From JAGOEF01 sp029564465 (GTDB lineage Bacteria; Bacteroidota; Bacteroidia; Bacteroidales; ML635J-15), in assembly GCA_029564465.1 (NCBI GenBank), contig JAKQPY010000056.1:1-64000 (forward strand): a DNA stretch of 64,000 bases. The letters run 5' to 3'. A program made the translations under genes and the position numbers. This document shows positions 1 to 8,165 of this stretch, piece by piece. Every line of letters begins with the position of its first letter. The stretch's first letter is position 1. The notes under the pieces are model-generated. The model did not search any database, had not been told where the DNA came from, and was given only the letters and a program-made list of their open reading frames with translations.

Positions 1-3
1 ATT

Positions 4-471
4 TATACTGAGCCTGCCGAAGTATCGAAGGGTGAATCCGAAGTTGCTTTCTCCATAACCCCTGCCTATGCTTCGATTAACGTTCCGCTACGCTCCACTA
101 CTCAGCATGACAGGGGCGTTGTCACCCTGAGTAGCGCAGTGGTAACCGAATTTGTCACCCTGAGTAGCGTAACGCAGTGAAGCGCTAATATATACTGAGC
201 CTGCCGAAGTATCGAAGGGTGCATCCGAAGACGTGCTTTCTCCATAACCCCTGCCTATGCTTCGATTAGCCTTCCGCTACGCTCCACTACTCAGCATGAC
301 AGGGGCGTTGTCACCCTGAGTAGCGAAGCGGTAATCGAATTTGTCACCCTGAGTAGCGAAACGGTAATCGAATTTGTCACCCTGAGTAGCGAAGCGGTAA
401 TCGAAGGGTGAATCCGAAGACGTGATTTCTCCATAACCCCTGCCTATGCTTCGATTAACGTTCCGCTACGC
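4..471. repeat. Nested long tandem repeat, non-coding
   Basis: Two and a half copies of a unit of about 187 bp. The segment ending TCGAAGGGTG lies at 25-34, 212-221 and 401-410, so the spacings are 187 and 189 bp. Inside each copy is a 16-bp core, GTCACCCTGAGTAGCG, at 121, 154, 310, 343 and 376; adjacent cores are 33 bp apart. Core ends such as TCACCC can pair with GGGTGA nearby. No reading frame looks like a gene. It resembles the dispersed intergenic repeats found in many Bacteroidetes genomes. The rest of 1-538 holds only the ppdK terminator. Confidence 0.85.
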
Positions 472-486
472 AACATTACACTGATT

Positions 487-523
487 AAAAAAAAAGCAGG
501 GCCTTATTCCCTGCTCTTTTTTA
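487..523 (-). terminator. Rho-independent terminator of ppdK
   Basis: A 7-bp stem AGCAGGG/CCCTGCT (495-501 with 509-515) is flanked by an A-run on the left and a T-run on the right. It would therefore stop transcription in either direction. It lies 16 bp beyond the ppdK stop codon. Confidence 0.85.
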
Positions 524-538
524 TTTTGTTATTGCAAA

Positions 539-3253
539 CTATTTTCCGAATTTAATACTGGCCTGGGCTGCAGCTAAACGGGCAATGGGAACGCGGAAAG
601 GTGAGCAACTTACGTAGTTCAATCCGTTTTTGAAGCAGAATTCCACTGATGCGGGATCGCCGCCCTGTTCTCCACAAATACCCACCTTAAGTGTTGGGCG
701 TGTAGCACGACCTTTTTGCACTGCCATTTCGATAAGCTGGCCTACACCTTCCTGATCGATTGTCTGGAACGGGTCGGCGGGGATGATTTTGTTATCGAGA
801 TAATCGTGCATGAATCCACTCACGTCGTCGCGGCTGAAACCGAAGGTCATTTGGGTGAGGTCGTTGGTACCGAACGAGAAGAACTCAGCAGTTTTGGCCA
901 TGTTGTTTCCAAGCAGACAGGCACGGGGTATTTCGATCATGGTTCCGTAGAGACATTTGATTTCTTTACCAAATTTTGCTTCCACTTCGGCCTTCACGCG
1001 GTCGAAAATCACCTTGCTCACGTTTAGCTCGTTTACATCGCAGGTAACGGGCACCATGATTTCGGGTATGGGGTTTTTACCTTCGGCAACCAGTTCAGCG
1101 GCAGCTTCGAACAGAGCGCGGAACTGCATTTCGCTGATGGCAGGATAGGTGATGCCCAGACGTACACCACGGTGACCCATCATGGGGTTGGTTTCGTGGA
1201 GGTTGTGCACGCGCTTGGCTACTTCTTCCTGACTCAGACCCAATGCCTTGCCAATTTCGGCTTGTTTGTCGGGGGTTTGCGGTGCAAACTCATGCAGCGG
1301 CGGGTCGAGCAAACGGAAGGTCACGGGCAGGTTGTTCATCACAGCCATAGTGCCTTTCATGTCGCGTTTTACGAATGGAAACAACTCGTCGATGGCTTTC
1401 TGGCGTTCTTCTTTGGTGGAACTGAGAATCATTTTACGCAATACGAAGAGCGGCTCGTCGGCTCCTTTGCCATAAAACATGTGCTCGGTACGGAACAGTC
1501 CAATCCCTTCGGCGCCAAAATCGCGGGCGGTCTGGGCATCTTCAGGGGTATCGGCATTGGTGCGTACGCCCATTTTACGGTATGAATCAACAATTTTCAT
1601 GAAGTCCTGGAAGCGCGGGTTTTCGCTGGCATCCATCAGTTCGATGCTACCGGTGTACACGTGGCCTTTTGTTCCGTTCAGGGTGATGATGTCACCTTCT
1701 TTAATAACGACATTGCTGCCTTTCACAGTAGCCGTTTTTGTATTTTCGTTCACATCGAGGGTGCCGGCACCAACGATGCAGCATTTTCCCCAGCCGCGTG
1801 CCACGAGTGCAGCGTGTGAGGTCATCCCGCCAAGGGCAGTGAGAATACCATCCGAAACGCGCATACCATCCACATCTTCAGGGTTGGTTTCTTTGCGCAC
1901 GAGGATTACTTTTTCGCCTTTGCGTGTCCATGCTACGGCGTCTTCGGCCGAGAAAACAGCCTTACCAACGGCAGCACCGGGGCCTGCGGGCAAACCTTTT
2001 ACTATCGGAGTGGCTTTCTTTTCGTGTTCGGGGTTGCAGATAGGGTGCAAGAGTTCGTCGAGCTGAGCGGGATCAACACGCATTACAACGGTTTTGTCGT
2101 TGATAAGCCCTTCGTGAAGCATATCCATGGCCATGTTGAGGGCAGCGGTTCCGGTGCGTTTACCCACGCGGCACTGCAGCATATACAGCTTTCCTTCCTG
2201 AATGGTGAACTCAATATCGAGCATATCGGTGAAGGTTTTTTCGAGGATATCGCGTATGTCGCAAAGCTCTTTGTAGGTGCCGGGCATAAGTTCCTGCATC
2301 GAAGCCAGATGCTTGTTCTGCTCGTTTTTGGTGTCGTTGTTCAGGGGGCTCGGGGTACGGATTCCGGCTACTACATCTTCGCCCTGAGCGTTGATGAGCC
2401 ATTCGCCGTAGAAAATGTTATCACCGGTGGCCGGGTTACGGGTGAAGGCAACTCCGGTAGCCGATGAATCGCCCATGTTGCCATAGACCATAGCCTGAAC
2501 GTTTACTGCAGTACCCCAGTCGTCGGGAATACCTTCGATGCGGCGATACGAAACTGCTTTTTTCCCGTTCCAGCTTTTGAATACGGCCATAATACCGCCT
2601 TCGAGCTGTTTGCGTGCATCGTCGGGGAATTCGCTGCCGAGCACTTCCTTAACTTTGTTCTTAAATTCCTCGGCAAGATATTTTAAATCATCGGCAGTTA
2701 GGTCGGTATCCGATGCAAAGTGTTTCTGGTGTTTATATTCGTCAAGCATTTCGTCGAGCTGGCGGCGGATGCCTTTGTCGAGACCTTCGGCTTTATCCAT
2801 AACCACATCGGCATACATCATAATAAGGCGACGGTAGCTATCGTAAACAAAGCGGGGGTTGTTGGTTTTTTTGATTAATCCGGGGATGGTAGCCGAACAT
2901 AATCCTACGTTGAGTACGGTGTCCATCATGCCGGGCATCGAACTGCGGGCGCCCGAACGACACGAAATCAAAAGCGGATTTTCGCTGTCGCCATATTTCA
3001 TACCCATGTATTCTTCCACTTTTTTCATGCCGTTCCATACCTCGTCCATAAGACCCTGCGGAAGGCGGCAGTTGTTTTCGTAATATTCGGTGCAGGTTTC
3101 GGTTGTGATGGTTAAACCGGCAGGTACCGGAAGACCAAGCAAACACATTTCGGCCAGATTGGCCCCTTTTCCACCAAGCAGGTTTTTCATGCTGGAGTTA
3201 CCATCGGCCTGCTTGTTTCCAAAAATGTAAACACGTTTTTTTTCTGTTGTCAT
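539..3253 (-). CDS. ppdK: Pyruvate, phosphate dikinase
   Basis: Cytosolic enzyme that interconverts pyruvate + ATP + phosphate and phosphoenolpyruvate + AMP + pyrophosphate. It supplies PEP for gluconeogenesis or, in reverse, pyrophosphate-driven glycolysis. The 904 residues match the full family length. Visible are the N-terminal ATP-grasp part (GGKGANLAEM; SCRSGARSSMPGMMDT), the phosphohistidine loop GGMTSHAALVARGWGKCC, and the C-terminal PEP/pyruvate TIM barrel (GLFRTEHMF; FGTNDLTQM) with the catalytic cysteine in GICGEQGGDP. The start ATG is followed directly by family sequence (VYIFGNKQADG). It appears to be a single-gene unit, with its own terminator and an upstream TATTTTTG promoter element on the minus strand at 3325-3332. 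Confidence 0.98.
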   Translation of the reverse strand: MTTEKKRVYIFGNKQADGNSSMKNLLGGKGANLAEMCLLGLPVPAGLTITTETCTEYYENNCRLPQGLMDEVWNGMKKVEEYMGMKYGDSENPLLISCRSGARSSMPGMMDTVLNVGLCSATIPGLIKKTNNPRFVYDSYRRLIMMYADVVMDKAEGLDKGIRRQLDEMLDEYKHQKHFASDTDLTADDLKYLAEEFKNKVKEVLGSEFPDDARKQLEGGIMAVFKSWNGKKAVSYRRIEGIPDDWGTAVNVQAMVYGNMGDSSATGVAFTRNPATGDNIFYGEWLINAQGEDVVAGIRTPSPLNNDTKNEQNKHLASMQELMPGTYKELCDIRDILEKTFTDMLDIEFTIQEGKLYMLQCRVGKRTGTAALNMAMDMLHEGLINDKTVVMRVDPAQLDELLHPICNPEHEKKATPIVKGLPAGPGAAVGKAVFSAEDAVAWTRKGEKVILVRKETNPEDVDGMRVSDGILTALGGMTSHAALVARGWGKCCIVGAGTLDVNENTKTATVKGSNVVIKEGDIITLNGTKGHVYTGSIELMDASENPRFQDFMKIVDSYRKMGVRTNADTPEDAQTARDFGAEGIGLFRTEHMFYGKGADEPLFVLRKMILSSTKEERQKAIDELFPFVKRDMKGTMAVMNNLPVTFRLLDPPLHEFAPQTPDKQAEIGKALGLSQEEVAKRVHNLHETNPMMGHRGVRLGITYPAISEMQFRALFEAAAELVAEGKNPIPEIMVPVTCDVNELNVSKVIFDRVKAEVEAKFGKEIKCLYGTMIEIPRACLLGNNMAKTAEFFSFGTNDLTQMTFGFSRDDVSGFMHDYLDNKIIPADPFQTIDQEGVGQLIEMAVQKGRATRPTLKVGICGEQGGDPASVEFCFKNGLNYVSCSPFRVPIARLAAAQASIKFGK

Positions 3254-3324
3254 CGCTATAAGAGTTTATTAGTAAACAGTTTCGCTGCTGCACCGAAAAT
3301 ATTTTGTTTTCGGCAAAGCAGTCG

Positions 3325-3332
3325 CAAAAATA
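3325..3332 (-). promoter_or_regulatory. Likely -7 element of the ppdK promoter (TATTTTTG)
   Basis: On the minus strand this reads TATTTTTG, a full match to the Bacteroidetes -7 consensus TAnnTTTG, about 70 bp upstream of the ppdK start. No TTTG is seen 19 bp further upstream, so only half of the consensus is present. Confidence 0.45.
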
Positions 3333-3633
3333 ATTGAAAATTAGTGTATTCGCACTATTTTTTTTAGGAAAATTGAAGAAATCAGCAGCAATAAAGTATT
3401 GATTCAGGCTTTTGGTAGGAGAGGGGATTAAAATGGCCTGGCTTATTCCGGGTTCGAAGATGGGGGGCTCGCGAAGAGATGCAGACGCATCCCAAATCCC
3501 GCCTTCGTTGCAGCGCCGTCGCATGTGTCTCAGTATTTGCAATTCTCATCAAAATATAAATTCCTTCAAAATTTGCCATTTGCACGAGTTAAATTGAGCT
3601 GATTCCGGAGTCTAAGACACTTAGTGTCGAAAT

Positions 3634-4074
3634 GTCAATACCGTTCGCACGAGTTTACATTGAGCTTGCGGAAATGTCAATGCCGTTCGCACCGTCGTCA
3701 ATGCCGTTCGCACCATCGTCAATGCCTTTCGCACGTCTGTCAATGTCGTTCGCACCGTCGTCAATGCTGTTCGCACGCTCGTCAATGCCGTTCGCACATC
3801 TGTCAATGTCGTTCGCACCGTCGTCAATGCTGTTCGCACGCTCGTCAATGCCGTTCGCACGTCTGTCAATGCCGTTCGCACGCTCGTCAATGTCGTTCGC
3901 ACGTCTGTCAATGTCGTTCGCACCGTCGTCAATGCCGTTCGCACGCTCGTCAATGCCGTTCGCACGCTCGTCAATGCCGTTCGCACGTCTGTCAATGCCG
4001 TTCGCACGTCTGTCAATGCCGTTTGCACGCACCTCCGAACCGTTTGCACGCACCTCCGAACCGTTCGCACGCAC
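3634..4074. repeat. 21-bp tandem repeat array, 21 units
   Basis: Consensus unit GTCAATGCCGTTCGCACG plus three variable bases. Nineteen clear units run from 3676 to 4074. Two more degenerate units in register begin at 3634. Variation concentrates at the base after GTCAATG (C/T) and at the last 3-5 bases (CCGTC, CGCTC, CGTCT and others), and the same variants recur along the array as if spread by unequal exchange. The last two full units start CTCCGAAC instead of GTCAATGC. Both strands stay open in more than one frame, giving heptapeptide repeats, but no start region or family supports a protein. Confidence 0.95.
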
Positions 4075-4083
4075 CTCTCGTAG

Positions 4084-4127
4084 AGACGCGATTTATCGCG
4101 TCTGCATAATCGCGTCTGCATAATCGC
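4084..4127. repeat. Palindrome followed by 14-bp direct repeat
   Basis: AGACGCGAT (4084-4092) and ATCGCGTCT (4095-4103) form a perfect 9-bp inverted repeat with a 2-base loop. ATCGCGTCTGCATA then occurs twice in tandem (4095-4108, 4109-4122), followed by a partial third copy. No T-run follows, so it is not a typical terminator. It looks like a short dispersed repeat. Confidence 0.8.
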
Positions 4128-4304
4128 TTTTCATTCATTGCATCTCCTTCTACCATTTACAAACAGCATGCAGCAAGCGTCCTCATTTGCGGTAAGGTTT
4201 TACATATAGATGCAACGCGAAAACTGTCCTTCGTCATGGTTTAGTTTGTGATTAATTTTTAATTTTGTGCTGATAAAATTCTTCAATACTTTAAAAAACT
4301 GATA

Positions 4305-5426
4305 ATGAAACGTACTGCATTTACACATTTCCACGAAGCATTGGGCGCCAAAATGTCGCCGTTCTGTGGCTTTAACATGCCGATTGAATACACCGGCATT
4401 AACGATGAACATTTAACCTGCCGCGAAAAACTCGGTGTTTTCGATGTGTCGCACATGGGCGAATTTTGGGTTAAAGGGCCGAAAGCCGCTGCTTTTATTC
4501 AGCGTGTAACTTCCAACGATGTGTATGCACTCGTTGATGGTAAAGTGCAGTATAGTTGTTTCCCAAACGAACAGGGTGGTATTATCGACGACCTGTTGGT
4601 GTACCGTTTTAAAGCCGACAGTTTTTTGCTCGTGGTGAATGCTGCCAATGTTGATAAAGACTGGGCATGGTGCGAAAAAATCGGCCGTCAGATGGGTCTT
4701 ACCATTGGCGATGAACTCAAGAATATCAGCGAAGATATTTGTCAGTTGGCCGTTCAGGGACCCTATGCGCTGAAAGCCATGCAAAAACTCACCGGGGCTA
4801 ATGTTATCGATATGGAATATTACACGGTTCAGACCTGCGAGTTTGCCGGTATCGACGAGGTGATATTTGCCACTACCGGTTATACCGGAGCCGGCGGATG
4901 CGAAATTTATGCTTATAATAAAGACGCCGACAAACTTTGGAAAGCCGTGATGGAAGCCGGTGCTGAATTTGGTATTAAGCCCATTGGTCTTGGCGCACGC
5001 GATACACTCCGCCTCGAAATGGGTTTTGCACTCTATGGCAACGATATTAACGACAGCACTTCGCCCATTGAAGCCGGTCTGGGATGGATTACCAAGTTTG
5101 TTGATGGCAACGATTTTACGATGCGCGCCTATCACGAAAAGCTGAAAAACGAAGGAACCAGCAAGCGCCTTTGTGGTTTCGAAATGATCGACCGTGGAAT
5201 TCCGCGTCAGCACTATAATGTGGTTGATGCTCAGGGTAACCTGATTGGCGAAGTTACTTCGGGAACCATGTCGCCGATGATGAAAATAGGTATTGGAATG
5301 GCCTATCTGAACAAGGGGTTCTGGAAAGAAGGAACCGAGATATTTATTGATATCAGGGGTAAACACCTCAAGGCTAAGGTGGTGAAAATGCCCATGTTCA
5401 AGGGACAGATTCCTGCAGTGAAATAA
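4305..5426 (+). CDS. gcvT: Glycine cleavage system T protein (aminomethyltransferase)
   Basis: Transfers the methylene group from the aminomethyl-lipoyl H protein to tetrahydrofolate, releasing ammonia, in the cytosolic glycine cleavage system. The 373 residues are full length. Family features seen are the N-terminal LGVFDVSHMGEFWVKGP, the folate-site region GGIIDDLLVYR, GYTGAGGCEIY, RDTLRLEMGFALYGND and the C-terminal EVTSGTMSPMMKIGIGMAYL. GYTGAGGCE differs slightly from the common GYTGExGFE, as also occurs in other Bacteroidetes. The H and P proteins are not adjacent. A terminator follows 23 bp after the stop codon. Confidence 0.97.
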   Translation: MKRTAFTHFHEALGAKMSPFCGFNMPIEYTGINDEHLTCREKLGVFDVSHMGEFWVKGPKAAAFIQRVTSNDVYALVDGKVQYSCFPNEQGGIIDDLLVYRFKADSFLLVVNAANVDKDWAWCEKIGRQMGLTIGDELKNISEDICQLAVQGPYALKAMQKLTGANVIDMEYYTVQTCEFAGIDEVIFATTGYTGAGGCEIYAYNKDADKLWKAVMEAGAEFGIKPIGLGARDTLRLEMGFALYGNDINDSTSPIEAGLGWITKFVDGNDFTMRAYHEKLKNEGTSKRLCGFEMIDRGIPRQHYNVVDAQGNLIGEVTSGTMSPMMKIGIGMAYLNKGFWKEGTEIFIDIRGKHLKAKVVKMPMFKGQIPAVK

Positions 5427-5449
5427 TTTTAGGCACCCCCATAGTGCAG

Positions 5450-5485
5450 GGCCATTGTCAGCGTTGTGCGGCAATGGCCTTTTTT
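5450..5485 (+). terminator. Terminator after gcvT
   Basis: Perfect 8-bp stem GGCCATTG/CAATGGCC (5450-5457 with 5472-5479), followed by six T residues. The next gene starts at 5509. A TATTTTTG element at 5488-5495, immediately after the terminator, suggests that gene has its own promoter. Confidence 0.9.
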
Positions 5486-5508
5486 AGTATTTTTGCGAAA
5501 ATCAAGGA

Positions 5509-6306
5509 ATGACAACACCGTTGAACCATAGTGCCGGAAGCCGCAAATTATATGCAAGTGTGCATTCGGCTATTACGCAATTTGGTCTTGTTGCAAGTGG
5601 CGACCATATCCTGGTGGCTGTGTCGGGTGGCACCGATTCGCTATTGATGCTTGAAGCGCTTTGGCGCTACCGGAACAACCTGCGCGACGATTTTCGCATG
5701 ACTGCTGTGCACATTGTAGCCGAAGGTGTTGATTATAGTATCGACCGCAATGCCCTGACGCAGTTTTGCACCGACCGCGGGGTTGAGCTGCTGTTTCGTG
5801 GTTTCGAATTTGTGAAAACCGAAAAATCGTTGAAGTCAACGTGTTTCTACTGTTCGTGGCACAGGCGGAAACAATTGTATGCCTTAAGCCGTGAGCTGAG
5901 CTGCAACAGGCTTGCCCTGGGTCATCATGCCGACGACGCCCTCGAAACCCTGATGCTGAATATGTGTCGTCACAAGAGCATCAGTTCATTGCCGGCTTTG
6001 CTGCCGATGTTTTCCGGCCGGCTTAGTGTGATTCGTCCCTTGATTTTGTTGTATAAACAGGAGCTTACCGAAATAGCTGAAACACTGCAGTTGCAGGCTA
6101 TGGTTACTCGCTGCAGTTTTGCCGATGATACCAATCGCCATAAAGCCAAAAGCCTGATTGATGAAGCAGAGAGGTTGTTTCCGGGTGCAAGAGCCCGGAT
6201 GTTTGCTTCGTTGTCGTCGGTACACGAGAAATACCTGCCATGTAAGCTGGGTGAGTCTCCGATTGTGTCGGGTCTCAACGAAATTCACCCCGGAAATGGG
6301 GATTAA
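5509..6306 (+). CDS. TtcA-like tRNA 2-thiocytidine synthetase (PP-loop ATPase)
   Basis: Probable tRNA-thiolating enzyme of the TtcA/TtuA type, 265 residues. The ATP-pyrophosphatase P-loop SGGTDS is at 39-44, and GHHADDALET (138-147) is the second family signature. Cysteines at 112 and 115 (CFYC) plus Cys202 (TRCSFADD) sit where TtcA proteins bind the iron-sulfur cluster, which separates it from TilS. Known family members thiolate cytidine 32 of tRNA; that substrate is inferred here. It follows gcvT but is separated from it by a terminator. Confidence 0.85.
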   Translation: MTTPLNHSAGSRKLYASVHSAITQFGLVASGDHILVAVSGGTDSLLMLEALWRYRNNLRDDFRMTAVHIVAEGVDYSIDRNALTQFCTDRGVELLFRGFEFVKTEKSLKSTCFYCSWHRRKQLYALSRELSCNRLALGHHADDALETLMLNMCRHKSISSLPALLPMFSGRLSVIRPLILLYKQELTEIAETLQLQAMVTRCSFADDTNRHKAKSLIDEAERLFPGARARMFASLSSVHEKYLPCKLGESPIVSGLNEIHPGNGD

Positions 6307-6614
6307 TCGTTGGTATAGGTCATTCTTTCTCTAAGTTTTACTTGATATTCGGCAGTTTACCGGTTGCCAAGCCGGTCGCCGAGCGGAGTCGAGATGCCCG
6401 GCTTGGTGTTCGGCCCGGCTCCGTCCTCCACCCTTCATTGAATTTGAGAAACGAAAATGAAACCACCCGTCATTGCGAATTTGAGGAACGAAAATGAAGC
6501 AATCTGTATTCGACGGGTGGTATTAAAAATGACAACATAGTTTCGGTATGTCACACCGGGCACCTCGGCTCCGCTCGGCGACCGGCTTGGCAGCTATCGT
6601 GATTGAGCCGGGGA
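6307..6614. other. Intergenic stretch occupied by an inverted-repeat element
   Basis: Lies between the convergent TtcA-like and hydrolase genes. Apart from the nested inverted repeats at 6366-6591, nothing gene-like is visible. No clear hairpin-plus-T-run terminator was found for either gene. Confidence 0.7.
6366..6591. repeat. MITE-like element with 36-bp terminal inverted repeats
   Basis: The left arm 6366-6401 and right arm 6556-6591 are reverse complements with only two mismatches over 36 bp. Inside, ACCACCCGTC (6462-6471) and GACGGGTGGT (6512-6521) form a second perfect inverted repeat. A direct duplication of the pattern ATTTGAG(A/G)AACGAAAATGAA occurs at about 6441 and 6479. No transposase is encoded in the roughly 226 bp. 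Whether it is mobile or simply a dispersed palindromic repeat cannot be decided from one copy. Confidence 0.75.
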
Positions 6615-7256
6615 TTAATCGTTTAGGTAGGGGTTGTGTGCTTTTTCGTTTCCTATGGTGCTCGACTCCATGTGTCCGGGCAATACTTGTGTATTTTCGG
6701 GCAACACGAGCAATTTTGAAGTGATGCTTTCGATAAGGCTGTGGTAATTGCCTTTGGGTAAATCGGTGCGGCCTATGCTTCCGGCAAACAAAGCGTCGCC
6801 GGTGATTACAAATTGTCCGGCTTCAGAATACAGGGCGACACTTCCCGGAGAATGCCCTGGTACGTGTAGAACCTGCAATTCGGAGTTCCCGAACCGGAAC
6901 ACTTCAATGTCGTCGAGTCTGTGGTCGGGCGGTGCGGGTTGCTGCATTTCGAAACCGTACATGCGGGCATGTATCAGCGAGGTCTGAACCAGAAAATTGT
7001 CTGCCGTGTGCATCCATACAGGAATATTGTAGTGCACCGATAAAAAATTGTTACCGCAGATATGGTCAAGGTGCCCGTGTGTATTAATTATGGCCACCGG
7101 TTTTATGCCCTGTTGACCGATAAATTCAATAACCAGTTTTTCTTCCTGCCGACTGTTGCACGCAACATCAACCAAAATAGCTTCGAGCGTTTCGTCGTAA
7201 ACAATATATCCGTTTACACCAAAGGGGTTCAGTGTGATAACCTGTACCTGTATCAT
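6615..7256 (-). CDS. Metallo-beta-lactamase-fold hydrolase (glyoxalase II-like)
   Basis: Soluble binuclear metal hydrolase of 213 residues, resembling the YcbL/glyoxalase II group. The metal motif THGHLDH gives His60, His62, Asp64 and His65. Further ligands are His135 (GHSPGS), Asp154 (TGDALFAGSIGRTD) and His195 (LPGHMESSTIGNEK). The C-terminal part is shorter than in true glyoxalase II, so thioester hydrolysis of S-lactoylglutathione is only one possibility. It abuts the preceding acyltransferase gene, with start codon and stop codon adjacent and no spacing, so the two are surely co-transcribed. Confidence 0.9.
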   Translation of the reverse strand: MIQVQVITLNPFGVNGYIVYDETLEAILVDVACNSRQEEKLVIEFIGQQGIKPVAIINTHGHLDHICGNNFLSVHYNIPVWMHTADNFLVQTSLIHARMYGFEMQQPAPPDHRLDDIEVFRFGNSELQVLHVPGHSPGSVALYSEAGQFVITGDALFAGSIGRTDLPKGNYHSLIESITSKLLVLPENTQVLPGHMESSTIGNEKAHNPYLND

Positions 7257-8153
7257 TTATTTATGTGCTGGGTTTGCTTCAATGTCTTCTTTGCGGTGCT
7301 TCCAACGGCGGTGACTCCATAACCAGTGTTCGGGTCTGGTGATTATATCTTTTTCGAGTCGCTGCATATAGAGCGAAGTAATTTCGCCGAAAGCGGTTTC
7401 GGATGGGTTTTCGTGCAGGAGTTCCAGGTTTAGGGAATAATAACCCCGTTTGATTTTTTTTACGGCAAAATAAATCAGGGGTGCGTTCATTTTTTTTGCA
7501 TAGGCTTCGGGTCCGTGCAGGCAGGCGGTTTCTTTTCCAAGAAATTGGGTCCAGATAAGCTTGTCAACATTCGAAGGGCTTTGGTCAGCAGCGAGAATTA
7601 TGGCCAGGGGTTTTTCGTGATGCTGCGAAAAATATTCGCGTGTGTTGTTTACTGCAAGCATTTTCATTCCGAACCGTGCACGGATTCGTGTACCAAAGTC
7701 TTCCATATACGGATTGCTGAGCTTCATATAGATTGACACAGCCTGATGGCTGAGTGCGGGTCCCAGTGCCAGAATGCCATATTCCCAGTTGTTGTAATGG
7801 CTTGCCAGACATATCACCGGTTTGTTTTGCTCAAAGTAGGGTAGGGTAATTTCGGGGTTTAGCACCGTATATCGTTTTTTTAGTTGCTTTTTACTCAGGC
7901 TGAACCCTTTGATGGTTTCGATACTGATATCGCAGAGATGCCGGAAAAACCTGCGCCTGATACGTCTGATTTCGGAATCTTCCTTATCGGGAAACGACGA
8001 TTTCAGGTTTTCGTAAACAACTTTCTTTCGGTAACCAATCAGAAAAAAAACGATCAGATAGCTTATGTCGGATATTACATATAAAATAAAGAACGGAGTG
8101 ATTGCAAACCAGGCTATCAGAAAACGAAATATGTAATACACAAAGCGGTTCAT
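7257..8153 (-). CDS. LpxL/HtrB-family lauroyl acyltransferase
   Basis: Inner-membrane acyltransferase of 298 residues, expected to add a secondary acyl chain to the lipid A precursor. An N-terminal hydrophobic region (about 5-40) anchors it. The HX4E catalytic motif is HYNNWE, with His119 and Glu124. The protein ends in the family's WLWSHRRWKHR segment. Between its start and the stop of the upstream barrel gene are only 12 bp. Those bases include TATCTTTG on the minus strand, but this lies so close to the ATG that it may be chance. Confidence 0.9.
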   Translation of the reverse strand: MNRFVYYIFRFLIAWFAITPFFILYVISDISYLIVFFLIGYRKKVVYENLKSSFPDKEDSEIRRIRRRFFRHLCDISIETIKGFSLSKKQLKKRYTVLNPEITLPYFEQNKPVICLASHYNNWEYGILALGPALSHQAVSIYMKLSNPYMEDFGTRIRARFGMKMLAVNNTREYFSQHHEKPLAIILAADQSPSNVDKLIWTQFLGKETACLHGPEAYAKKMNAPLIYFAVKKIKRGYYSLNLELLHENPSETAFGEITSLYMQRLEKDIITRPEHWLWSHRRWKHRKEDIEANPAHK

Positions 8154-8165
8154 GCGGCAAAGATA

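Larger units (their letters stand above)
3254..4304. other. Non-coding kilobase between divergent ppdK and gcvT
   Basis: This stretch holds the ppdK promoter region, about 250 bp with no recognisable gene, the 21-bp tandem array at 3634-4074, a short palindrome with a 14-bp duplication at 4084-4127, and the gcvT upstream region with a TAATTTTG element at 4260-4267. No glycine riboswitch was recognised upstream of gcvT. Several open frames run through the array, but only because the period is a multiple of three. Confidence 0.7.

Noticed and set aside
121..391. CRISPR-like spacing of 16-bp cores
   Set aside because: The sequences between cores are themselves nearly identical repeats, not spacers.
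1479..2066. 195-codon plus-strand frame inside ppdK
   Set aside because: Antisense to the conserved phosphohistidine region of ppdK; a codon-bias shadow.
3634..4074. CRISPR array
   Set aside because: Units are directly adjacent with no unique spacers, and no cas genes are present.
3621..4121. Long minus-strand frame of 166 codons through the 21-bp array, plus similar plus-strand frames
   Set aside because: Open only because the period is divisible by three and the unit lacks stops. No start region, signal or family similarity, and the same DNA is open in several frames.
4130..4304. Glycine riboswitch before gcvT
   Set aside because: The conserved paired aptamer motifs were not found; the region is ordinary A+T-rich leader.
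4413..5474. 353-codon open frame on the minus strand opposite gcvT
   Set aside because: It lies fully antisense to a clear gcvT with family motifs throughout; its sequence has no recognisable domain.
8158..8165. TATCTTTG on the minus strand as promoter of the LpxL-like gene
   Set aside because: Only five bases from the start codon; transcription would begin at or inside the coding region.
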